This document shows, piece by piece, positions 7,479 through 14,137 of a stretch of DNA of 43,120 nt. The translations under genes and the position numbers were made by a program. Source of the DNA: Bacteroidales bacterium UBA1800 (GTDB lineage Bacteria > Bacteroidota > Bacteroidia > Bacteroidales > VadinHA17). The notes under the pieces were generated by a model. It did no database searches. It was not told the origin of the DNA and worked only from the letters and a program-made list of their open reading frames with translations. The stretch lies in assembly GCA_002319915.1 (NCBI GenBank), contig DCFQ01000070.1, forward strand, positions 18,646 to 61,765. Direction: 5' to 3'. The stretch's first letter is position 1, and the number at the start of each line of letters is the position of its first letter.

Positions 7479-8269
7479 AATAATTTGTTTGGCGGCGCTG
7501 TCCTGTCAACAATATCGATCCTTACGGCAGAACCGACCGAAAGGCTGAAGAGTTCAGAGATGTCAGCGCCATTGATCGAGATCTCGAGAAGGTCGAGCGA
7601 ATTGAACCTGGCGAGCATCTCACCGACCGGCACATCACTGTAATGCCCTGAGATAATGTCGGTGAAGTTCTTGTTGCTCTGAACGAAGATCCTGAATTCC
7701 CTCTTTTCCGAAACCCTGTGGAAGATCTCTTTTGTGATGTTTGAAACGGCATTCCCGTAGGAGTCTATGAAGATTATGCTTCCGATGATCACATTCTTAT
7801 CGATTGTTGCCCTGAGCGGCAGCCTTTCATTAATCTTTTCAATGCGGACGCCGAGGTCCGCCGGCTTCCTGCCCGAATGCAGCCCGGCCGCAGCCCTGGC
7901 AAAGATATCAAGCTCATTGTCGGGGTTTCCGTCGTCGATCCTGATCACCTCATCGGGGTCAGAGTTCAGGATCAGGCTGAATATCCCGTTGTCGGTCCCG
8001 ATGAAGTAGTGTCCCCTGGATCTGACAATGAGATACCCGTCATCTTTCCTGGCTTCGGAATGAACGAAGATCAGATGGATCGATCCTTCAGGATAGTTGC
8101 TGAAGGTGTTCCTGATAATAAAGGCAGCCTTCGGTATGTTGAACGGCTCGATATTGCAGGCATTGTCTGTGACAACGGCACCGGGGCAGTAACTGAAAAG
8201 CTTCCCTTTTATGATACCGCTGTAGATATCATCAGGTCGCCATTCCGTTGTCAGAGTAATTACTCCCAT
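7475..8269 (-). CDS. SAM hydroxide adenosyltransferase-like (DUF62) protein, divergent
   Basis: 264 residues from the ATG at 8269 (a TTG at 8275 is a weaker alternative). The DUF62/SAM-hydrolase fold is indicated by the N-terminal ITLTTEW…DDIYSGIIKGKL, the middle GHYFIGTDNGIFSLIL and the C-terminal-domain motif GSIIFIDSYGNAVSNITKE. Family members hydrolyse S-adenosylmethionine to adenosine and methionine; the fluorinase and chlorinase are relatives. Two usually conserved positions differ: the TTDFG-type motif reads TTEW, and the DxxHxI segment reads DNACNI with Cys in the His position. Activity is therefore uncertain. It is probably co-transcribed with mazG. Confidence 0.78.
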   Translation of the reverse strand: MGVITLTTEWRPDDIYSGIIKGKLFSYCPGAVVTDNACNIEPFNIPKAAFIIRNTFSNYPEGSIHLIFVHSEARKDDGYLIVRSRGHYFIGTDNGIFSLILNSDPDEVIRIDDGNPDNELDIFARAAAGLHSGRKPADLGVRIEKINERLPLRATIDKNVIIGSIIFIDSYGNAVSNITKEIFHRVSEKREFRIFVQSNKNFTDIISGHYSDVPVGEMLARFNSLDLLEISINGADISELFSLSVGSAVRIDIVDRTAPPNKLF

Positions 8270-8286
8270 CTTCAAAATTCTTATGA

Positions 8287-8294
8287 CAAAGATA
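8287..8294 (-). promoter_or_regulatory. Possible −7 box for the SAM-hydrolase-like/mazG operon
   Basis: On the minus strand TATCTTTG matches TAnnTTTG and lies about 18 bases from the ATG at 8269. No clear TTTG is seen at the right distance upstream, so confidence is limited. Confidence 0.4.
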
Positions 8295-8424
8295 ATCTTC
8301 TATAGAAAAATTAAGCTTAATTTGCAGTTTTGAAAGATCATTTTTTCTGCATGTTTGTTATAAATGGATTTAAAACAGCTTTAATGTTTTAAAGGAAAGG
8401 AGATCGAATATTTCAAACGATTTA

Positions 8425-9393
8425 ATGACTGAGATAGTAATATTTCTTGAGGATATTGATCCGGTAGTATTTTACGGTACAAATAATTCCCTGTTAGATA
8501 AGATCCGTGGTTTTTTCCCTAAAATTAAGCTCATTGCCAGGGGAAATGAATTGAAATGCATCGGTGAGGAGAAGGAGATCACCCTCTTTGCCGAGCGGTT
8601 CAATGAAGTTCTTGATTATTACAGGAAATTTCATCGGTTGGATGAAGAGGACCTTGAGAAGTACTTCTTTGACGAAGGACATCTGAAAAGCGCTTCAAAC
8701 GGGGATTTTGAGAATGTAATTGTGTTTGGCACAAGCGGGAAGCCGATCAGGGCCAGGACCACAAACCAGGTTAACCTGGTGAATGAGTACAGGACGAACG
8801 ACCTTGTGATAGCGGAAGGCCCTGCCGGAACGGGAAAGACCTATACGTCGATAGCACTGGCAGTAAGGGCCCTGAAGGAGAGGGAGGTGAAGAAGATAGT
8901 CCTTACCAGGCCCGCCGTTGAGGCCGGCGAACGCCTGGGTTTCCTTCCGGGGGATATGAAAGAGAAGCTCGATCCTTATCTCCAGCCACTTTACGACGCA
9001 CTTCATGATATGATCCCGTTCAAGAAGCTTGAAACATGGCTCGAGGACGGGACAATTCAGATCGCGCCGCTTGCATTCATGAGGGGAAGGACGCTCGAGA
9101 ACGCGTTCGTGATCCTCGATGAGGCCCAGAATGCCACTGTGAGCCAGCTGAAAATGTTCCTTACGAGAATGGGGATAAGCTCAAAGTTCATTATGACCGG
9201 CGACACCACCCAGATCGACCTGCCCCGCAGGAACGAATCAGGACTGGTACAGGCAATAAGGATCCTCTCAGGGATTGAAGGCATCTCCATCATCAGGTTC
9301 GATGAACATGATATCGTAAGGCATAAGCTGGTGAAGAGGATCGTGAGGGCCTATGAACAGGAAGAAAACGATGGCAAAACAAATGACCAATAG
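8425..9393 (+). CDS. phoH: PhoH family ATPase
   Basis: A 322-residue protein. The first 110 residues form the N-terminal RNA-binding-like region of PhoH/YbeZ-type proteins (FPKIKLIARGNELKCIGEEKEI). The ATPase domain has Walker A GPAGTGKTYTS beginning at residue 132, then RPAVEAGERLGFLPGDMKEKLDPYLQPLYDAL, Walker B FVILDEAQN and the sensor-like FIMTGDTTQIDLP. These are all diagnostic of PhoH. YbeZ-type PhoH proteins work with the RNase YbeY in ribosome and RNA metabolism; ybeY is not in the window. The divergent partner operon starts 155 bases away. No convincing Shine-Dalgarno sits near the ATG. Confidence 0.94.
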   Translation: MTEIVIFLEDIDPVVFYGTNNSLLDKIRGFFPKIKLIARGNELKCIGEEKEITLFAERFNEVLDYYRKFHRLDEEDLEKYFFDEGHLKSASNGDFENVIVFGTSGKPIRARTTNQVNLVNEYRTNDLVIAEGPAGTGKTYTSIALAVRALKEREVKKIVLTRPAVEAGERLGFLPGDMKEKLDPYLQPLYDALHDMIPFKKLETWLEDGTIQIAPLAFMRGRTLENAFVILDEAQNATVSQLKMFLTRMGISSKFIMTGDTTQIDLPRRNESGLVQAIRILSGIEGISIIRFDEHDIVRHKLVKRIVRAYEQEENDGKTNDQ

Positions 9394-9400
9394 CTCGGTT

Positions 9401-9545
9401 CTCTATGTGTCTACTCCGTGGCTCTCCATGAACCCACCAACCCCCCAACCCCCGGAAGCCTGCATGCCGGTAGGCAGGGGGGATTGAAACTTTCCACCTT
9501 TGGGGGTAAGGGGCAGACGGAGAAACACCGGAGTGACACAGAGAG
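9401..9545. repeat. Imperfect inverted-repeat element (ACACAGAG family) in the phoH–purC gap
   Basis: The left arm at 9401–9426 (beginning CTCTATGTGTCTACTCCGTG) and the right arm at 9520–9545 (ending GTGACACAGAGAG) are imperfect reverse complements across about 26 bases. Between them is a C-rich run and an imperfect 20-base palindrome at 9459–9478 centred on CCGG. The element fills almost the whole phoH–purC space and has no coding capacity. Related sequence appears at 30498–30516 and 39768–39800. Confidence 0.6.
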
Positions 9546-9575
9546 AAAGGAGATAATCATAAAAGAATTCTTACC

Positions 9576-10523
9576 ATGGAAACAATCCTATCATCGAACT
9601 TCAACTTCCCGGGGCAGAAAGACATCTATAAAGGGAAAGTCAGGGATGTCTATAATATTGACGACAAGTATCTCCTGATGATTGTATCCGACAGAATTTC
9701 GGCATTCGACGTGGTACTTCCCAGGGGAATTCCATACAAGGGACAGGTACTGAACCAGATTGCTGCAAAGTTCCTGGATGCGACAAGCGATATCGTACCA
9801 AACTGGAAGATCGCAACCCCTGATCCCACCGTCACAGTCGGGTATAAATGCGAGCCATATCCTGTTGAAATGATCGTAAGGGCATACCTTACCGGGAGCT
9901 CCTGGAGGACTTACAAGGCAGGTGCGAGGAAAATATGCGGAATTCCCCTGCCCGACGGGATGAAGGAGCACCAGCGCTTTCACAGTCCGATAATAACTCC
10001 CACAACAAAGGCGGAACAGGGCCGGCATGATGAGGACATCTCGCGTGACGAGATAATCAGGAGCGGCCTCATCCCTGAGGATGAGTATGATCTTATCGAG
10101 AAATACACAATGGGTGTCTTCATGAGGGGTTCCGAAATTGCCGCAAAGCATGGCCTGATACTTGTTGATACAAAATATGAGTTTGGGAAACGGGATGGGA
10201 AGATTTACCTTATCGATGAAATAAATACACCCGATTCATCGCGGTATTTCTATGCCGACGGCTATGAGGAGCGCTTTGAAAAGGGCCTTCCGCAGAAACA
10301 GCTTTCCAAGGAATTCGTGAGAGAATGGCTGATGGAAAATGGGTTCCAGGGAAGGGAAGAACAAAAAGTGCCTGAGATGACCGACAGTTTTGTAGCACAG
10401 GTTTCGGAAAGATATATCGAGCTGTATGAAAATATTACGGGGGAGAAGTTTGTGAAGGCCGATATTTCAGATGTCCCCGGGCGGATCGAAAGGAACTGTC
10501 TGGCATACCTGGAGACTATCTGA
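9576..10523 (+). CDS. purC: SAICAR synthetase PurC
   Basis: 315 residues, longer than E. coli PurC (237) and close to the fungal-type form that is usual in Bacteroidota. Motifs in order: KDIYKGKVRDVYNIDDKYLLMIVSDRISAFDV (the nucleotide-binding GKVRDVY loop), EMIVRAYLTGSSWRTY, PIITPTTKAEQGRHDE, and the C-terminal LIDEINTPDSSRYFYADGYEE. It joins CAIR and aspartate with ATP to give SAICAR in purine synthesis. The ATG at 9576 is used; a longer ORF in another frame overlapping the repeat is not coding. Any promoter must lie within or next to the repeat element upstream. Confidence 0.96.
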   Translation: METILSSNFNFPGQKDIYKGKVRDVYNIDDKYLLMIVSDRISAFDVVLPRGIPYKGQVLNQIAAKFLDATSDIVPNWKIATPDPTVTVGYKCEPYPVEMIVRAYLTGSSWRTYKAGARKICGIPLPDGMKEHQRFHSPIITPTTKAEQGRHDEDISRDEIIRSGLIPEDEYDLIEKYTMGVFMRGSEIAAKHGLILVDTKYEFGKRDGKIYLIDEINTPDSSRYFYADGYEERFEKGLPQKQLSKEFVREWLMENGFQGREEQKVPEMTDSFVAQVSERYIELYENITGEKFVKADISDVPGRIERNCLAYLETI

Positions 10524-10560
10524 AAACCTATCCGGACCGAAGCAAATCCTCTGATCAGTG

Positions 10561-10592
10561 TTTGCCGGGTGGATAAATTGTATCTAAATTTG
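10561..10592 (+). promoter_or_regulatory. Bacteroidota-type promoter for the LysM protein gene
   Basis: TTTG at 10561–10564 and TAAATTTG at 10585–10592 are 20 bases apart, matching TTTG-N18-20-TAnnTTTG. The expected transcription start is near 10599, about 23 bases before the ATG at 10622. Confidence 0.6.
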
Positions 10593-10621
10593 CAGGATAT
10601 TATTTAATACTGAATGAAGGG

Positions 10622-12595
10622 ATGAAAGGACGGATGTCACGCGGATATATATTATGCATGGTTTTGCTGCTATTTTTCCTTGCACCGTCAGCTGCCCAGG
10701 TCCAGGTCGAAAGGACAAGAGACAAGGCAATAATCGGTGGCGTTCAGTATTTTCTTCATTCCGTAAAAAAAGGGGAGACGATTTTTTCCATTTCAAAGGC
10801 ATACGGGATAACCACCGATCAGCTGGTCAGGAATAACCCGGGTTCAGCGGGTGGGATAAAGGAGGCGCAGGTCCTCAGGATACCGGTGATGCTGGTTGAC
10901 TCAGCACCATCGGCCCAGCCCCAAATCCCCCAGGTTCAGCGCGACGAAGCAAAGTATATCTATCATGTTCTTCAGCCCGGTGAGACGATCTATTTCCTTT
11001 CAAAGAAGTATGGCACGGAGGAAGAAGATATATTCAAGGCCAACCCGGGGATTGACATTACCAAGCTTTCCACAGGCATGGAAATTGCAGTTCCCCGGAA
11101 AGAAAAGGTAATAATTTCGCAGGAGACATCCCGGCCGCCCGATTCAAAATACTACTATCATAAGGTGCTCAACGGTGAGACCCTGGCATCGATCGCCAAA
11201 AAGTACAACCTTACCTTGCGGTCCCTCAGGAAGGAGAACAGAGACCTGCGCTTTCCACAGGTAGGTGATTACCTGAAGATCCCGGGCATCAAACCCGTGC
11301 CTGAGAAGCCGGCCGAACCCGTTGTTGCGGAAAACGTCACCCATGAAAATGAAGAGAAAGTTGCTGAACCATTAAAGCCGGAGGGTTGGACCCCAGTAAA
11401 TAACCTCAGGGGTTCTGTCAATGTTGCAGTTTTGCTTCCTTTCTACCTTGCAGAAAATGAAGACAGGATCGAAATAGATTCAACACAGGCAGTAAAAGGC
11501 AGGAAGAATTACAACGTGATTGCCAGGTCCGACGATTGGATATACCCCCGGAGCGTCGGATTCATCGAGCTTTATGAAGGGATCCTGCTGGCTGCCGATA
11601 CATTGAGGAGCCTCGGCCTCGACATCAACCTGCACACGTATGATATCACCGCCGACACTGCTTACCTGACGACACTGATAGAAGGCGGTGATCTGAACAA
11701 TATGGATCTGATTATCGGGCCGGTCTATTCGAAGAACCTTGCGATTGCAGCCGCTTTTGCAAGGACGAGGGGGATCCCTGTGGTGTCGCCCGTTCCGCTT
11801 AAGAAAAACTTGGTGCTCGAAGGCAATCCTTCTCTCTTCATTGCCAACCCCTCGCTGGAAGTGGCCCAGAAATATATCGCCGAAAAAACCCGTGATTTTG
11901 CGGCCGACAACATTCTGCTTATCCGTGATGATTCGGTCGCGTCAGAGGAAACGGATAATTTCAGGAACATGATCCTTGGCGACCTTGGATCATCCATTTC
12001 CCCTGGCGAAACAAAACTGAAAGATTTCGTATTCTACAGCAGATCGGCTTTTGGTGCCGATTCAATTAACCGGCTTACCAGGTCACTTTCCGAGATCGGG
12101 GAAAACCTCGTGATCATCGATTCTGAAGACAACCCGGTCATGAGTGAGTCGATCACCGACATACATACCCTTTCAAGAAAATTTAACCTGAAGGTGATCG
12201 GTTATCCGAATATGAGATACCTCGATAACCTTGATCCGAGGATTTGCTTTGACCTGGGACTCATGATTTATTCACCCTACTGGATAGATTATTCAAGGGA
12301 GAATGTAAAACAGTTCCTTAAGGATTTCATGAACAAATTCCGGACACAGCCTTCTGAAATGAGCTATGCATGGCAGGGATATGACATTGCCTATTATTTC
12401 CTGAGCGGGCTGTCGATCCACGGCAGGGAGTTTCTCGAAACCCCCCGGATCCATAATCCCGAATTGCTCCAGACTGAGTTTGATTTTCAGAGAAAGACGA
12501 GCACAGATGGCTTTGAAAACCAGAAGCTTTTTCTGATCAGGTACTCGAATAATTATCAGCTTGAGCTGATTCCTGGAGCAGGAACAATACGCTGA
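10622..12595 (+). CDS. Secreted protein with three LysM domains and a type 1 periplasmic-binding-protein-like domain
   Basis: 657 residues. A signal peptide covers about residues 1–25 (LCMVLLLFFLAPSAAQ). Three LysM repeats follow at about 43–89 (HSVKKGETIFSISKAYGI), 113–158 (HVLQPGETIYFLSKKYGT) and 178–223 (HKVLNGETLASIAKKYNL). After a Pro/Glu-rich linker, residues about 268–655 resemble a type 1 periplasmic-binding fold (VNVAVLLPFYLAEN, GFIELYEGILLAADTLRSLGLDINLHTYD, DLIIGPVYSKNLAIAAAFA, GIPVVSPVP). LysM suggests peptidoglycan binding in the periplasm. The C-terminal domain resembles ABC-type ligand receptors and LpoA-like regulators, but no transporter is adjacent. It is transcribed from its own promoter. 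Confidence 0.85.
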   Translation: MKGRMSRGYILCMVLLLFFLAPSAAQVQVERTRDKAIIGGVQYFLHSVKKGETIFSISKAYGITTDQLVRNNPGSAGGIKEAQVLRIPVMLVDSAPSAQPQIPQVQRDEAKYIYHVLQPGETIYFLSKKYGTEEEDIFKANPGIDITKLSTGMEIAVPRKEKVIISQETSRPPDSKYYYHKVLNGETLASIAKKYNLTLRSLRKENRDLRFPQVGDYLKIPGIKPVPEKPAEPVVAENVTHENEEKVAEPLKPEGWTPVNNLRGSVNVAVLLPFYLAENEDRIEIDSTQAVKGRKNYNVIARSDDWIYPRSVGFIELYEGILLAADTLRSLGLDINLHTYDITADTAYLTTLIEGGDLNNMDLIIGPVYSKNLAIAAAFARTRGIPVVSPVPLKKNLVLEGNPSLFIANPSLEVAQKYIAEKTRDFAADNILLIRDDSVASEETDNFRNMILGDLGSSISPGETKLKDFVFYSRSAFGADSINRLTRSLSEIGENLVIIDSEDNPVMSESITDIHTLSRKFNLKVIGYPNMRYLDNLDPRICFDLGLMIYSPYWIDYSRENVKQFLKDFMNKFRTQPSEMSYAWQGYDIAYYFLSGLSIHGREFLETPRIHNPELLQTEFDFQRKTSTDGFENQKLFLIRYSNNYQLELIPGAGTIR

Positions 12596-12696
12596 AAGAC
12601 TAATTCCCAGCCGGTGTAACGCCGTTTATCCAGATACAGTCTTTTTAAACCCAATGTCAGGGAATATTATGTGCACCTTAATTGTCTCTTACACGT

Positions 12697-13257
12697 ATGA
12701 TCACGGAATCGTACAGGCTAAAAGATGACAATGACCTGGTATCAGATTCTCTGAACGGCAATAAGCTTGCCTTTTCAGAGATTGTGATCAGGTACCGGGG
12801 CATGGTTGCCCGGACAGTCAAGGGTATGCTTGGGGATTCGGTGTTCAGCGAGGATATCGGGCAGGAGGTTTTTATAAGGTTGTTCCAGTCATTATCCGGA
12901 TTCAGGGGAGAGGCGAAGCTCTCGACCTATATTCAGAAGATTGCCGTCAACCTTACCCTGAACGAGATCAGGAGGAGGAAGAGGTTCTTTTCCATGTTTG
13001 CTCACCATGGCAATGATGAGATGCGTGAACTGGATGTTTCGGACCACGGGTATGAAGAAAGATGGGATGCCAGGGAAATTGTGAACAAAGCCCTGATGAT
13101 GCTCGAACCTAAGTTCAGGATCATAGTGGTAATGAGAATGCTCCAGGGCTATTCGACAAAGGAGACGGCGGAACTGCTTGAGCTGCCACTGGGCACTGTT
13201 CTTTCAAGATTGTCAAGGGCCCAGAAACAGTTGAAGGATATTCTTGAAAAACTTTAG
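12697..13257 (+). CDS. RNA polymerase ECF-type sigma factor
   Basis: 186 residues from the ATG at 12697; an in-frame TTG at 12682 would add five residues and is less likely. Region 2 covers about residues 15–85 (LAFSEIVIRYRGMVARTVKGML, SEDIGQEVFIRLFQSLSGFRGEAKLSTYIQKIAVNLTLNEIRRRKR). Region 4 covers about 125–180 (LEPKFRIIVVMRMLQGYSTKETAELLELPLGTVLSRLSRAQKQL), a complete helix-turn-helix for −35 recognition. It is the first gene of a tight three-gene set with a single-pass membrane protein and a Spy/CpxP-like protein, the usual arrangement for an envelope-stress sigma/anti-sigma system. Confidence 0.93.
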   Translation: MITESYRLKDDNDLVSDSLNGNKLAFSEIVIRYRGMVARTVKGMLGDSVFSEDIGQEVFIRLFQSLSGFRGEAKLSTYIQKIAVNLTLNEIRRRKRFFSMFAHHGNDEMRELDVSDHGYEERWDAREIVNKALMMLEPKFRIIVVMRMLQGYSTKETAELLELPLGTVLSRLSRAQKQLKDILEKL

Positions 13258-13262
13258 TTATC

Positions 13263-13616
13263 ATGAAGACTCATGAGATCAAAGACCTGATGATCAGGTC
13301 GCTTGAATTGGAAAACGATCCCGGGGAACTGAGCCGGCAGATCCGGTCAGCCACGGGCGATCTTGATTTCGGCGTGAACTTCGCCGGGAAAGTAATGGAC
13401 CGTATTTATCAGGCCGGGGGAATCCTGTCGGGGGAATCAGAATTTGTGCGGAACCTTACGTTTGTTTTCTACCGCATCGCTTTGACCGGTATCGCCGCAA
13501 TAATACTACTGCTCTTCTCGATCTACCTGACGGAAGGTTCCATTTCGCTGGATTCGTTCCTCGGGCTCGGGAACGGTAATGAAGAAAGTATAATCAGCCT
13601 TTTGACCGGAAATTGA
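13263..13616 (+). CDS. Single-pass membrane protein, candidate anti-sigma factor
   Basis: 117 residues, five bases after the sigma-factor stop. Residues 1–65 are predicted cytoplasmic and largely helical. One membrane helix covers about 73–91 (IALTGIAAIILLLFSIYL), followed by a short Gly/Ser/Asn-rich extracytoplasmic tail. There is no cysteine and no HxxxCxxC zinc anti-sigma motif, so if it is the anti-sigma factor it is not of the classical ZAS type. The role is inferred from position and topology only. Its stop overlaps the region just before the next ATG. Confidence 0.7.
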   Translation: MKTHEIKDLMIRSLELENDPGELSRQIRSATGDLDFGVNFAGKVMDRIYQAGGILSGESEFVRNLTFVFYRIALTGIAAIILLLFSIYLTEGSISLDSFLGLGNGNEESIISLLTGN

Positions 13617-13621
13617 CAGAT

Positions 13622-14137
13622 ATGAAAACGCGACCGATAATTGTAATAATTGTGACATTGGCAATAGGGTTCATCCTTGGAATGCTTACTTCGGCCCAGC
13701 TCAGGTACAGCCGCCTCAGACCAATGAGGATGTATTTCTCTGACGACCGTTCAAGAGAGGGGTTTTACCGGATCATTCAGCCGGATGAGAAGCAGAAGGA
13801 TAAGATTGACGAGATCCTTGACAGGTACCTTAAAGCGAACAAGGAAATGCAGGACAGCTTCAGAAAGGAGCTTGATTCAAACATTGAAGCGATGAGAAAA
13901 GAGCTTGAACAGAACCTGACAAAGGATCAGATAGTCCGACTTAAGGAAATGGATGAGCGGAGGATGTCGATGATGAGGGAAGCCATGAAACGGCACCGCC
14001 GCGATACGATGATGTTCCGCCACCGGATGGGGCCCGGGCATATGGGTAGGCGCAATCCACCGGTCCCGGACAACAGGGGGGATGTCATCCCTCCGCCCCC
14101 GCTGCCTGAGGGAGATACAACAGGATCACCCCGTTGA
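13622..14137 (+). CDS. Spy/CpxP-like periplasmic sensor protein with N-terminal anchor
   Basis: 171 residues from the ATG at 13622; a TTG at 13613 overlaps the upstream stop and is rejected. Residues about 6–26 form a signal anchor (PIIVIIVTLAIGFILGMLTSAQ). Residues about 50–125 are a charged helical hairpin (DEKQKDKIDEILDRYLKANKEMQDSFRKELD, then EQNLTKDQIVRLKEMDERR), resembling Spy/CpxP/CnrX-type LTxxQ proteins. The C-terminus is rich in Met, His and Arg (RHRRDTMMFRHRMGPGHMGRR) and then Pro, a possible metal- or polyanion-binding tail. With the sigma factor and the membrane protein it probably forms an envelope-stress module. Its last 12 bases overlap the convergent TPR gene. Confidence 0.78.
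   Translation: MKTRPIIVIIVTLAIGFILGMLTSAQLRYSRLRPMRMYFSDDRSREGFYRIIQPDEKQKDKIDEILDRYLKANKEMQDSFRKELDSNIEAMRKELEQNLTKDQIVRLKEMDERRMSMMREAMKRHRRDTMMFRHRMGPGHMGRRNPPVPDNRGDVIPPPPLPEGDTTGSPR

Noticed and set aside
8392..8402. AAGGAAAGGAG upstream of phoH looks like a strong Shine-Dalgarno site.
   Set aside because: It is 22 bases from the phoH ATG, too far, and no other start codon in a supported frame lies at the right distance.
9478..9490. GGGATTGAAAC resembles the 3' end of many type I CRISPR repeats.
   Set aside because: It occurs once, with no second copy at spacer distance and no cas genes; it sits inside the interspersed repeat element.
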